This document shows positions 9,280 through 17,078 of a stretch of DNA of 64,000 nucleotides, piece by piece. Position 1 is the stretch's first letter, and the number at the start of each line of letters is the position of its first letter. The DNA comes from Benzoatithermus flavus (GTDB lineage: Bacteria; Pseudomonadota; Alphaproteobacteria; Geminicoccales; Geminicoccaceae): positions 257,869-321,868 of the forward strand of contig NZ_JBBLZC010000002.1 of NCBI RefSeq assembly GCF_037908215.1. The letters run 5' to 3'. The notes beneath the pieces were generated by a model that did no database searches, was not told where the DNA came from, and saw only the letters and a program-made list of their open reading frames with translations. The position numbers were made by a program, and so were the translations under genes.

Positions 9280-9368
9280 GATGTCGTCTCGGCTGCAGGT
9301 CGCGCTCGTCGGCCGCTCTTAGCCCAGACATGCGCCACGGGCGAGCCGCTGCGGCCGCAAGCCTGTCA

Positions 9369-9977
9369 TCACCGGCCCTCGGCCGTCCCATCGGCGGCGA
9401 GCCGCGTTTCGAGCCCGTCGATCCGGGCCCGCAGGCGAGCCAGCGCCGCATCGCCCCCGGCGCCATCGCCGAGAAAGCCCCTGGCCGCCGCGAGATCGGA
9501 GCGGGCCTGCTGCACCCGGCCGGCGCGGAACGCGGCCTCGGCCCGATCCACGAGCCGGCCCGCCGTGAACAGCCCCTGCCGCGTCGTGCTCGGCAGCGCG
9601 TCGTCCTGGTTCCGGCCGTAGCTGCGCGGCAGCCCTTCGTCCGGGAGAGCGGGCGGCTTCTGCGCCGGCGGCGGCGCCCGTTGTTCGAGATCGCGCCGGA
9701 GCCGCCCGAGCTCCCGATTGATGCGCGCCTGCTCCGGTGTGAAGTAGACGCCGCCACCCTGACGGAGCAGCTCGCGGCGCGCCCGGTCGAGCTGCATCCC
9801 GCTGCCCGGAGAGGGACCCCGGTTCTGCAGGCTGCGCAGCTCGCGCTGCAATTGCGCCGCGCCGGGATCGAGGAGGTCGTCCTGCTGGGCCACGCCCGGC
9901 GACGGCGTGCCGGTCGCCGAGACGAGAAAGGCGAGGACGGCGGCGCACGGCGCCAGCCGTGGCGGCGCTCGGCTCAT
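9369..9977 (-). CDS. Exported hypothetical protein, helical and arginine-rich
   Basis: 202 residues with an N-terminal signal (RLAPCAAVLAFLVSATG). The mature part is rich in Arg, Gln and Ala with probable helices (AAQLQRELRSLQNR, INRELGRLRRDLEQ, ALARLRARIDGLETRLAA), suggesting coiled coil. I do not recognise a family. Its ATG at 9977 overlaps the TGA of the upstream gene by four bases, so it is translationally coupled to another small exported protein. The overlap also decides the start: the longer frame from 10154 would run through the neighbour. Confidence 0.6.
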   Translation of the reverse strand: MSRAPPRLAPCAAVLAFLVSATGTPSPGVAQQDDLLDPGAAQLQRELRSLQNRGPSPGSGMQLDRARRELLRQGGGVYFTPEQARINRELGRLRRDLEQRAPPPAQKPPALPDEGLPRSYGRNQDDALPSTTRQGLFTAGRLVDRAEAAFRAGRVQQARSDLAAARGFLGDGAGGDAALARLRARIDGLETRLAADGTAEGR

Positions 9978-10366
9978 GGCTTCGGCTTTCCCTCGCGCTC
10001 GTCGACGACGGCGCGGTTGCGGCTGCTCTGGATCGTGGTGATACTGGTGTTCGAGCGTTCGATCGCGAGCGATTCCGGCAGCGGGCCGCGATAGGCGTCG
10101 ATCGTGGCGGGCAAAGGCTCGCCGCAGGCAGGACGCAGGATGCCGCAGTCCCAACGGAATCCGTCGGGCAGGCCGGTGGCCGGGCTACCGCGGGCGAAGA
10201 TGCAGGTGCAGAGCCGTCCGGCGATGCAGGCTACGCTGTCCATCGTCTCGAGCGAGCAGACGGGAGCCTGCGCCAAAGCCGGCGGCGGCAGGATCGAGCC
10301 GGTCATCGCGAGCACGGCGAGACCGGCGACGAACGAGAGGAGGGGCTGGCAGGTGCGCACGAGCAT
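9974..10366 (-). CDS. Exported cysteine-containing hypothetical protein
   Basis: About 130 residues. MLVRTCQPLLSFVAGLAVLA begins a clear signal peptide ending near ALA. The mature part contains six cysteines (SLETMDSVACIAGRLCTC, DCGILRPACGE), as in a small disulfide-stabilised periplasmic protein. No family is recognised. An alternative start at 10387 adds seven residues; neither has an ideal ribosome site. The stop overlaps the next gene's ATG (ATGA), so the two exported proteins are probably made together. Confidence 0.55.
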   Translation of the reverse strand: MLVRTCQPLLSFVAGLAVLAMTGSILPPPALAQAPVCSLETMDSVACIAGRLCTCIFARGSPATGLPDGFRWDCGILRPACGEPLPATIDAYRGPLPESLAIERSNTSITTIQSSRNRAVVDEREGKPKP

Positions 10367-10441
10367 GCTCCCGCTGACCAGCCCCATTCTGTGCCCGAAC
10401 GGTTAAGAGAGGCTGAAGCCCGTCCGGGCACGACGCGCCGC

Positions 10442-10738
10442 TCACGCGGGGTGCGAGCCACCCGCGAGTGCCGCGCGCGTCCGGCCGAACGAGCCGTTCA
10501 GCCGCTCGAAGGACTGGGCAAAACTCTGGGTCATCTCCTCGTTGCAGTCGGCGCCGCAGCGGCGCAGCATCTGCAGGCGCTCCTTGGCCACCGCGAGGCT
10601 CGCCTCGAGCTCGCGTATCTCCCGCTCGTGCCGTTCCTCGCCGGCGTGGGCGACCTTCTCGGACAGGATCTTGAGCTCCCGCTCCAGCTCGCCGAGGCGG
10701 GTGGTCATGCGGTCGAGATAGGCGTCGTGCTGGCTCAT
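10442..10738 (-). CDS. Small coiled-coil protein
   Basis: 98 residues, unrecognised. It lacks a signal peptide and is almost entirely heptad-like (MTTRLGELERELKILSEKVA, EREIRELEASLAVAKERL), with two cysteines (CGADC) and a helical C-terminal half. GGAG eight bases before ATG 10738 supports the start. It resembles small SlyX- or regulator-like coiled-coil proteins in style only. Confidence 0.6.
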   Translation of the reverse strand: MSQHDAYLDRMTTRLGELERELKILSEKVAHAGEERHEREIRELEASLAVAKERLQMLRRCGADCNEEMTQSFAQSFERLNGSFGRTRAALAGGSHPA

Positions 10739-10904
10739 CGACGATCTCCTGATCGCGGTTGATCGTGGCCCGCAGCCCCGAGGCCGCGCAGGTTAGCATG
10801 GGATCGTCATGCGAGCCAACCTGCGGCCGTCGAGATCTCGTGGCTCGTGCGCTTCGACCCTTCTTCGACCGCCGAATCCGCTCCGAGGCGCCGCCCCGCC
10901 CTCG

Positions 10905-11333
10905 TCAGAGGGCGGCGAAGTGGAGCCGCGCCGCCTCGGCATAGCGCTCCCGGAGCACGGCCAGCGCGTGCGGCGGGTAGGTGGGTCCCGCACCCTTGCA
11001 CCAGATCGGGTCCGGCCAGGCCGCGTCGCTCTGGAAGCGTCCGACCACGTGCACGTGCATCTGCCGCACGACGTTGCCGAGCATGGCGACGTTCACCTTG
11101 TCGGGCCGCGCCACCGCCTGGACGACCCTGGTCGCCGCCAGCACCTCGGCGGCGAGCTGGGCGTAAGCGTCCTCGTCGAGGTCGGTGAGCTCGGCGACGC
11201 CGGGCCGGCGCGGCACGAGCAGGAGCCAGTGGAAGCGCGCATCGTCCTTGAGCCTAAGCTGCGAGAGCGGCCAGTCGGCCACGGGCACGCTCGTCGCCTC
11301 GAGGCGCGGGTCGAGCATGAAGCTGTCGGTCAT
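10905..11333 (-). CDS. HIT family protein
   Basis: 142 residues of the histidine-triad superfamily of nucleotide hydrolases and transferases. The family sequence HFHWLLLVPRR-like strand is present (ARFHWLLLVPRRPG), then NVAMLGNVVRQMHVHVVGRF. The active-site triad reads Q-M-H-V-H-V: the first histidine is Gln, as I recall for a bacterial HIT subgroup, while the catalytic central histidine is kept. The start at 11333 overlaps the stop of a 62-codon gene (ATGA), indicating coupling. The exact substrate is unknown; dinucleoside polyphosphates are typical. Confidence 0.85.
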   Translation of the reverse strand: MTDSFMLDPRLEATSVPVADWPLSQLRLKDDARFHWLLLVPRRPGVAELTDLDEDAYAQLAAEVLAATRVVQAVARPDKVNVAMLGNVVRQMHVHVVGRFQSDAAWPDPIWCKGAGPTYPPHALAVLRERYAEAARLHFAAL

Positions 11334-11518
11334 CGTCCTGTCTCCTGCTGTGATCCCGGCTCGTAGCCGGGCATGCGCGGATAGTCGACGAGGTTGCGGC
11401 CGGCCTCTCGCGCGAGCCGCTCGCCGAAGGGCCATGGCGTGCAGATCGGGTCGCGGCAGAAGGAAGCGAAAGCCACGGTGCCGTGGCTTCTGCTTCGGGC
11501 TGCACGCCGGACGGCCAT
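11330..11518 (-). CDS. Small hypothetical protein coupled to HIT gene
   Basis: A 62-residue frame from ATG 11518 (MAVRRAARSRSHGTVAFASF) ending CRDPICTPWPFGERLAREAG and a short polar tail. Its TGA overlaps the HIT start by four bases, which is the main support for its reality. A CxxxxC pair and the PWPFGERLA segment look non-random, but no family is recognised. It diverges from the SMP-30 gene 50 bases away, so the two share a promoter region. Confidence 0.5.
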   Translation of the reverse strand: MAVRRAARSRSHGTVAFASFCRDPICTPWPFGERLAREAGRNLVDYPRMPGYEPGSQQETGR

Positions 11519-11567
11519 GGTGCTAGGCTCCGCCGCCGGTCGGGAGTGAGGTCCGGGAGGCAGGACG

Positions 11568-12446
11568 ATGCGGGTCGATTGCGTGCTCGACGCGAAGGCG
11601 GCGCTGGGCGAGGGGGCAGTCTGGTGCGCGCGCGAGCAGGTGCTGTGGTGGGTCGACATCGAGGGCAAGGCGCTGCACCGGTTCGATCCCGCCACGGGTG
11701 AGGACCGGAGCTGGGCCATGCCGAAGCGGATCGGCTGCGTGGCGCTGCGCGAGCGGGGCGGAGCGGTGGTGGCGCTCGAGGACGGGTTCCACTTCCTCGA
11801 CCTCGCCACGGGCACCCTCGAGCCCGTCGCCGATCCCGAGGCCGACAGGCCCGGCAACCGCTTCAACGACGGCACCACCGACCCGCGCGGCCGCTTCATC
11901 GCCGGCACCATGCCGATGGGCAAGCGCGAGCCCGTGGCCGCGTTCTGGCGCTTGTGGCCGGATCTGCGCTGCGAGAAGCTGTTCGATGGCCTCACCGTCA
12001 CCAACGGCACCGCCTTCAGCCCGGACGGGCGGATCTTCTACTTCTCCGATTCCGAGGCCCACATCCGCACGATCTGGGCCTGCGACTACGATCCCGACAG
12101 CGGCGCCATCACGAACCGGCGCGTCTTCGTCGACACGCACGGGCTCGCCGGCCGGCCCGACGGCGGTACGGTCGATGCGCTCGGGTGTTATTGGATGGCC
12201 GGTGTCGGCGGCTGGCAGCTCGTCCGGTTCACGCCCGCGGGCAAGGTCGATCGCATCATTGACATGCCCGTGGAGAAGCCCACCAAGATCGCGTTCGGTG
12301 GCAAGGATCTCGACGTGCTCTATGTCACCAGCATCGGCGGTAGCCTGACACCCGGCAGCGAGGGCCGGCAGCCCCGGGCCGGCGGCATCTTCGCGCTGAG
12401 GGTGCCGGGTGTGACCGGGTTGCCGCAGCCACGCTTCGCCGGCTGA
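11568..12446 (+). CDS. SMP-30/gluconolactonase family sugar lactone hydrolase
   Basis: 292 residues forming a six-bladed propeller of the SMP-30 (regucalcin)/gluconolactonase family. The family pattern is complete: LGEGAVWCAREQVLWWVDIE at the N-terminus (metal-binding Glu), NRFNDGTTDPRGRFIAGTM, NGTAFSPDGRIFYFSDS and PDGGTVDALGCYWMAGVGGW. Members open sugar lactones such as gluconolactone or arabinonolactone using a divalent metal. No sugar operon surrounds it, so the pathway is undefined. Bacterioferritin follows on the same strand after 30 bases. Confidence 0.9.
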   Translation: MRVDCVLDAKAALGEGAVWCAREQVLWWVDIEGKALHRFDPATGEDRSWAMPKRIGCVALRERGGAVVALEDGFHFLDLATGTLEPVADPEADRPGNRFNDGTTDPRGRFIAGTMPMGKREPVAAFWRLWPDLRCEKLFDGLTVTNGTAFSPDGRIFYFSDSEAHIRTIWACDYDPDSGAITNRRVFVDTHGLAGRPDGGTVDALGCYWMAGVGGWQLVRFTPAGKVDRIIDMPVEKPTKIAFGGKDLDVLYVTSIGGSLTPGSEGRQPRAGGIFALRVPGVTGLPQPRFAG

Positions 12447-12476
12447 CGGCGCAGAACGGAGACGGAGGTCGATCTC

Positions 12477-12953
12477 ATGGAACACGGCGTCAAAGGCACG
12501 CCCGAGGTTTTGGCCGCTTTGAACCAGGCGCTCAAGAACGAGCTCACCGCCATCCATCAGTATCTGAAGCACGGGCATCTGCTCGCGGACTGGGGCTTCA
12601 CGAAGCGCAGCCAGGCCGAGCTCGAGGAGGCACAGGAGGAGAAGGGCCACGCCGACCGTCTGGCCGAGCGCATTCTCCTCCTCGGCGGCGAGCCCGACCT
12701 GGAGTCGGTGGGCCAGACCTATATCGGCAAGAATCTGCGCGAGGTGATCGAGAACGACCTCAAGCTCGAGCTCGAGGCCATCGCCCATTACCGCCAGGCG
12801 ATCCGCACGGCCGAAGCCGCCTTCGACTACGTCACCCGCGATCTCCTGATCGCGCTTCTGGCCGACGAGGAGCAGCACCAGGACCACTACCGGATCGAGC
12901 TCGACCTGATCGAGCAGATCGGCTTCCAGAACTTCGCCCAGCTCCAGGTCTGA
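12477..12953 (+). CDS. bfr: Bacterioferritin lacking the haem-ligand methionine
   Basis: 158 residues, standard for bacterioferritin, an iron-storage nanocage that oxidises Fe2+. Ferroxidase ligands are visible in LKNELTAIHQYL, in EEKGHADR, in LELEAIAHY and in ADEEQHQDHY. The dimer-interface methionine that ligates haem in classical Bfr lies in an EMKHADR context. Here the segment reads EKGHADR, so that position is Lys. The subunit therefore probably binds no haem through that site and may resemble a non-haem partner of a heteromeric Bfr. GGAGG lies upstream of ATG 12477. A hairpin follows the gene. Confidence 0.92.
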   Translation: MEHGVKGTPEVLAALNQALKNELTAIHQYLKHGHLLADWGFTKRSQAELEEAQEEKGHADRLAERILLLGGEPDLESVGQTYIGKNLREVIENDLKLELEAIAHYRQAIRTAEAAFDYVTRDLLIALLADEEQHQDHYRIELDLIEQIGFQNFAQLQV

Positions 12954-12969
12954 CGCGAGAGGATCGGCA

Positions 12970-12993
12970 GGGCCCGCCGCTCGCAGCGGGCCC
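12970..12993 (+). terminator. Hairpin downstream of bfr
   Basis: GGGCCCGC, an 8-base loop and GCGGGCCC form a perfect 8-bp stem 17 bases after the bacterioferritin stop. No T-run follows on either strand, so this is an imperfect intrinsic terminator or a 3' stabilising stem. Confidence 0.4.
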
Positions 12994-13085
12994 CTGCGGC
13001 CTTGCGGCGAGCGCGATAAGGACGCACCGGTCTCCATGTTGCGGGATCTGCCGCTAGAATTCCCGTGATCGAACGGAGAAGCGTC

Positions 13086-13226
13086 ATGAACGCGAGCGCG
13101 TCCAACCTCCTCGGTGCGAGCGGCATCGCCCGGTGCGGCCTCTGCGGCACGAGGGGCCAGCCCCCGGCCGCTGGCGAGCCGATGGTCTCGGGCAACGCCA
13201 CGATTGTCTTCGAGCCTCTCGCATGA
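13086..13226 (+). CDS. 46-residue hypothetical protein coupled to phosphoesterase
   Basis: A short frame with GGAGAA before ATG 13086, encoding a protein with a CGLCG motif near residues 17-21 and ending NATIVFEPLA. Its TGA overlaps the phosphoesterase ATG by four bases. The coupling and ribosome site make it credible; the CxxC may bind a metal, but no family is recognised. Confidence 0.45.
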   Translation: MNASASNLLGASGIARCGLCGTRGQPPAAGEPMVSGNATIVFEPLA

Positions 13227-14050
13227 GCCTCGCCGCGCTGGCGCTCGGAGCGGCCGGCGCCGCCGGTCTCTACGCGGCCGCGGTGGAGCCCCGCCGCCTG
13301 TGCCTGCGCCAGCCCCGCGTCAGGGTGGCCGCCTGGCCGGCGGGTGATCCGCCGCTCAGGATCGGCGTGCTCTCGGACCTGCACGCCGCCTGGCCACACG
13401 TCACGCTGGGGCGGATCGGACGGATCGTGGCCCGTCTCCTGGCCGCCCGGCCCGATCTCGTGCTCTTGCCCGGCGATTTCGTCACGACCCACACGCTGCT
13501 CGTGCGCCGCATCCCGATCGAGCCCGTGGCCGAGGCCCTGGCCCGTCTCGCACGGGCCGTGCCCACGCTCGCGGTTCTGGGCAACCACGACTGGCATTAC
13601 GGCGGCGAGCGGATCGCAAGCGCGCTCGAGCGCGCCGGCATCGCCGTGCTCCGCAACGCGGCCACACGCGTCGAGACGGCGCAGGGGCGGCTCTGGGTCG
13701 CCGGCCTCGACGACATCTGGACCGGCCGGGCCGATCTCGCCCGCACCTTGCGGAACCTCGACCGGAGCGCTCCCGCCGTCATGCTGAGCCATCTCCCGGA
13801 CGTGTTCCCGGTCTTGCCGCCCGAGATCGCGCTCACGGTGGCGGGCCACACCCACGGCGGTCAGGTCTGCGTGCCGGGCCTGGGGCCGCTGCGGGTGTGC
13901 ACGCGCCTGCCGCGCCGGCTGGCCTACGGCCTGCACGAGATCGACGGCCGCCATCTCTACGTCAGCGGCGGCATCGGCACCTCGGCGCTGCCGATCCGCT
14001 TCTGGCGTCCGCCCGAGATCGCGCTCCTGACGCTGGGTGCTCCTGCCTGA
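13223..14050 (+). CDS. Metallophosphoesterase
   Basis: 275 residues of the calcineurin-like fold. All metal motifs are present: LSDLHAAW (Asp, His), LLPGDFVTTH, LGNHDWHYGG, LSHLPDVF and AGHTHGGQ. An N-terminal hydrophobic segment (LAALALGAAGAAGLYAAA) suggests membrane anchoring, with the active domain probably periplasmic as in YkuE/YaeI-type phosphodiesterases. The start at 13223 overlaps the preceding 46-codon gene; the longer frame from 13133 is rejected because it would run through that gene. Confidence 0.9.
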   Translation: MSLAALALGAAGAAGLYAAAVEPRRLCLRQPRVRVAAWPAGDPPLRIGVLSDLHAAWPHVTLGRIGRIVARLLAARPDLVLLPGDFVTTHTLLVRRIPIEPVAEALARLARAVPTLAVLGNHDWHYGGERIASALERAGIAVLRNAATRVETAQGRLWVAGLDDIWTGRADLARTLRNLDRSAPAVMLSHLPDVFPVLPPEIALTVAGHTHGGQVCVPGLGPLRVCTRLPRRLAYGLHEIDGRHLYVSGGIGTSALPIRFWRPPEIALLTLGAPA

Positions 14051-14065
14051 GCATGGAATTCCGCG

Positions 14066-14656
14066 ATGCGCATCCTGGTTGTGTTCTCGCATCCGGTAGA
14101 GGAGAGCTTCGGGGCGGCCGTCTACCGGCGGCTGCTCGACGGGCTCGCGCGCGCCGGGCACGAGGTGCGCGGCCTCGATCTCTACGCCATCGGCTTCGAT
14201 CCGGTGATGAGCGCCGAGGAGCGCCGCCACTATCACATGCCGGAGCTCAACGCCGTCCGGGTGCGGGAGCAGCTCGATCATGTGCGTTGGGCCGAGGGGC
14301 TGATCTTCGTCTACCCGACCTGGTGGTACAGCCTGCCCGCCATGCTCAAGGGCTGGATCGACCGAGTCTGGGTTCCGTTCGTCACCTTCGACCTGCCGGA
14401 AGGACGGCAGCCGGTCCGCGGCAGGATGCAGAACATTCGGCTCCTGGGCGGAATCTCGACCTACGGCTCGCCGTGGTGGTGGGTTCGTTTCGTCATCGGC
14501 GATCCGGGCAGGCGGATCGTGATGCGCGGCATCAAGCCCTTGTGCCACGCGCGGTGCCGGACCTTCTGGCTCGGCCACTACCGCATGGACAGCTCGACGC
14601 CGGAAAGCCGGGCGGCGTTCCTCGCGCGGGTGGACCGCCTCGCCGCCCGGCTCTGA
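14066..14656 (+). CDS. NAD(P)H-dependent oxidoreductase, flavodoxin-like fold
   Basis: 196 residues of the NAD(P)H quinone reductase / MdaB-KefF family. It starts MRILVVFSHPVEESFG, the FMN phosphate-binding region, then has LDLYAIGFDPVMSAEE and the flavin-contacting FVYPTWWYSLPAMLKGWIDR. Such enzymes reduce quinones or xenobiotics with two electrons. It begins 15 bases after the phosphoesterase, so both may share a transcript. Confidence 0.88.
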   Translation: MRILVVFSHPVEESFGAAVYRRLLDGLARAGHEVRGLDLYAIGFDPVMSAEERRHYHMPELNAVRVREQLDHVRWAEGLIFVYPTWWYSLPAMLKGWIDRVWVPFVTFDLPEGRQPVRGRMQNIRLLGGISTYGSPWWWVRFVIGDPGRRIVMRGIKPLCHARCRTFWLGHYRMDSSTPESRAAFLARVDRLAARL

Positions 14657-14664
14657 ACGGTGGC

Positions 14665-15015
14665 TTACTTCGCGGCGATCACGGCGATCTCGACCGTGTA
14701 CTGCGGCGAGGCGAGCTTGGCCTCGACCGTGGCGCGCGCCGGCGCGCAGCCCTCGGCCACCCAGGCATCCCACACGCCGTTCATCTCGTCGAAGCGAGCG
14801 ATGTCGGCGAGCCAGATATTGGCCGAGAGCAGTCTGGTCTTGTCGGTGCCGGCCTCCTTCAGGAGAGCGTCGATGCGCTCCAAGATGTTGCGCGTCTGCT
14901 CGGCCACCGAAGCGCCCGGCTTGTCGACGGCGACCTGGCCCGCGAGAAAGACCATGTTGCCGTGAACCACGGCCTGGCTCATCCGCTTGCCGGGCTGAAT
15001 CCGCTGAATCGTCAT
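14665..15015 (-). CDS. RidA family protein
   Basis: 116 residues, standard RidA (YjgF/YER057c/UK114) size. The N-terminus reads RIQPGKRMSQAVVHGNMVFL and the C-terminus ARATVEAKLASPQYTVEIAV. Canonical RidA deaminates reactive enamine/imine intermediates and carries an Arg in the segment before the C-terminal strand; ARAT here matches, but which subgroup this is cannot be decided. GGAGGAGAG upstream of ATG 15015 is a strong ribosome site. An alpha/beta hydrolase lies directly upstream on the same strand. Confidence 0.88.
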   Translation of the reverse strand: MTIQRIQPGKRMSQAVVHGNMVFLAGQVAVDKPGASVAEQTRNILERIDALLKEAGTDKTRLLSANIWLADIARFDEMNGVWDAWVAEGCAPARATVEAKLASPQYTVEIAVIAAK

Positions 15016-15051
15016 CCGTGTCTCTCCTCCCGTGTGTCGAGGCTGGGCAAA

Positions 15052-15903
15052 CTAGAGGCTGTCGGCCGCGCGGTCGATGCCCGACATGGTCTGACCGATA
15101 CGACGCGCGATGAAGCCGGCCGCGAGTTCGAGCACGACGTCGCGCGCCTGCTGGTGCGGGACGTGGGTGCAGCCCGGCAGCAGGGTGCTCTCGACCGGGC
15201 CCCTCACGCCGCGCACGATGGCGTCCACCTGAGCCGGCGTGCCGTACTCGTCGTCCTCGCCCTGGAGGATGAGGGCAGGGCAGGTGATAAGCGGCAGCTC
15301 CGCCTCGATGTTCCAGTCCCGGAACGCGGGCGAGAGCCAGGTCTCGTGCCAGGCGCGGAACACGGCATCGGTCTTCTCGCCATGATGGCGGGCGAGGCGG
15401 CGCCGGAAATCGGTGGTCTCGTAGGCCCGGACGGCGGCGCGAATGCCTTCGAGCGTCACGTCCTCGACGAAGACGTGGGCCGCCTCGGTGACGATGGCGG
15501 CGGCGCGCTTCTGGCAATGCGCCGCGAACAGGAGAGCGATCGTGCCGCCGTCGCTGTGGCCGAACGCGACGGCGCGCTCCACGCCCAGCGCGTCCAGGAC
15601 CGCGGGCAGGAAGATCCGGGCCTCGTCGTGCAGGTAGCGGAAGCTCCGCGGCCGGTCGAGCGGCTCGGAACCGCCATGGCCCCAGCGATCGTAGACGATG
15701 CCCTCGCGGCCCGCGCGCCGGCAGAGCGCTTGCGGGAAGTCGCGCCACAGGCTGATCGAGCCCAGGCCCTCGTGGAGGAAGACGATGGGCAACCCGCCCG
15801 TGGCCTCTTCCGGCCGCAGCCGCTCGTAGGCGAGTTCCCGTCCCGCCGCCTTGATCCGCCCGCGTTCCCGCTGCACCTTGCCGCTCACCCGCTGCTGTTC
15901 CAC
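15052..15903 (-). CDS. Alpha/beta hydrolase
   Basis: 283 residues of the alpha/beta-hydrolase fold. IVFLHEGLGSISLWRDFP provides the oxyanion region, GHSDGG the nucleophile elbow and GCTHVPHQQ the catalytic histidine; the acid is probably in LQGEDDEYGT. The sequence resembles small-molecule esterases of the MhpC/BioH style. A GTG at 15903 is the start used. RidA lies downstream, 36 bases from the stop, so these probably form an operon. Confidence 0.86.
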   Translation of the reverse strand: MEQQRVSGKVQRERGRIKAAGRELAYERLRPEEATGGLPIVFLHEGLGSISLWRDFPQALCRRAGREGIVYDRWGHGGSEPLDRPRSFRYLHDEARIFLPAVLDALGVERAVAFGHSDGGTIALLFAAHCQKRAAAIVTEAAHVFVEDVTLEGIRAAVRAYETTDFRRRLARHHGEKTDAVFRAWHETWLSPAFRDWNIEAELPLITCPALILQGEDDEYGTPAQVDAIVRGVRGPVESTLLPGCTHVPHQQARDVVLELAAGFIARRIGQTMSGIDRAADSL

Positions 15904-15962
15904 CGGGCCCGTTCTTGCCCGAGCCGGGGCGGCGCGTCGAGAGCGTGGGGAAGGGGAGAAGC

Positions 15963-16727
15963 ATGTCCAGCCTGTTCTGGCTCGAAGGGCGCATAGCGCT
16001 CGTCACCGGCGCCTCGCGTGGCCTCGGCTTCGCCATGGCCGAGGCGCTGGCGGCGCACGGGAGCCGCGTGATCCTGAACGGCCGCGATCCTGCGACCGTC
16101 GGTGAGGCTGCGACCCGGCTGCGGTCCTTGGGCTACCAGGCCGAGCCGCTCGCCTTCGACGTCACCGACCCGGCGGCCAGCGCCGATGCGATCGAGCGGA
16201 TCCGCGAGGTGCACGGGCGGCTCGACATCCTCGTGAACAATGCCGGCATGCAGCACCGCGTACCGGTCACGGAATGGACCGACGCCGACTTCGAGCGCGT
16301 GATCGCGACCAACCTCACCTCCTGCTTCAGGCTCGCCCGCGAGGTGGTGCCGCTCATGCTGGCGCAGAAATGGGGCCGGATCATCAACACGGGCTCGGTG
16401 AGCGCCATCCTGGGCCGGCCCACGATTCACGCCTACACGGCCGCGAAGGCCGGGCTGCACGGCCTCACCCGCTCGCTCGCGGCCGAGCTCGGCCGCCACG
16501 GGATCACGGTCAACGCGCTCGCACCGGGCTACTTCGCCACCGAGCTCAACACGGCGCTCCTCCAGGACGAGGCGTTCTCGGCCTGGGTCCGGCAGAGAAC
16601 GCCGCTCGGCCGCTGGGCCGAGCCGCACGAGCTGGGCGGGGCGGTCGTCTTCCTGGCCTCGGACGCCGCCTCCTACGTCACCGGCCACGTGCTCGCCGTG
16701 GACGGCGGCATCAGCGTGACGCTCTGA
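15963..16727 (+). CDS. SDR family oxidoreductase (gluconate 5-dehydrogenase-like)
   Basis: 254 residues of the classical short-chain dehydrogenases. VTGASRGLGFAMAEAL is the NAD(P)-binding TGxxxGxG, NNAG follows, and the catalytic set is Ser in NTGSVSA and YTAAK. The end has the usual PGYFATELNTAL and LAVDGG segments. The N-terminal MSSLFWLEGRIALVTGAS resembles gluconate 5-dehydrogenases and related sugar dehydrogenases. AGGGGAGAAGC before ATG 15963 sets the start. Confidence 0.9.
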   Translation: MSSLFWLEGRIALVTGASRGLGFAMAEALAAHGSRVILNGRDPATVGEAATRLRSLGYQAEPLAFDVTDPAASADAIERIREVHGRLDILVNNAGMQHRVPVTEWTDADFERVIATNLTSCFRLAREVVPLMLAQKWGRIINTGSVSAILGRPTIHAYTAAKAGLHGLTRSLAAELGRHGITVNALAPGYFATELNTALLQDEAFSAWVRQRTPLGRWAEPHELGGAVVFLASDAASYVTGHVLAVDGGISVTL

Positions 16728-17078
16728 TCAGGGCCGCCGCCGGCCCTTGTTCCTGGCCTCCTCGGTCCGGATCCAGAACTCGGGCGGCTTGCGGCGCAGC
16801 CAAGCGATGAAGCGCTGCATCTCGGGGTGGGCGCGGATCGCCTCGGGCGTGCTGAACAGTGTCGCGAGCTCGCGCTCGGTCCACAAGGAGTGGAGCTTGC
16901 GGTGGCAGATGCGGTGAACCGGCACGGCTTCCCGCCCGCCTTCCGAGCGCGGGACGAAATGGTGCCGGTTGACGCTTCCGCCCTCGATCATCGGCCGACC
17001 GCAGATCGGGCAGGGGCCGAGCTCGATGCGGGCGTCGCCGGGGTCACGGGCGCTGCGGCAGGCCGGCCAGGATCTCAT
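16728..17078 (-). CDS. HNH endonuclease-like protein
   Basis: 116 residues with a zinc-bound HNH fold: CPICGRP, then NRHHFVPRSEGG and VHRICHRKLHSLW. Beyond that lies a helical C-terminus rich in Trp and Arg. Small stand-alone HNH proteins of this kind are common in Alphaproteobacteria and need not be nucleases of phage origin. The start at 17078 lies 35 bases inside the 3' end of acvB on the same strand; the next ATG would cut off the CPIC motif, so the overlap seems real. It abuts the SDR stop convergently. Confidence 0.78.
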   Translation of the reverse strand: MRSWPACRSARDPGDARIELGPCPICGRPMIEGGSVNRHHFVPRSEGGREAVPVHRICHRKLHSLWTERELATLFSTPEAIRAHPEMQRFIAWLRRKPPEFWIRTEEARNKGRRRP

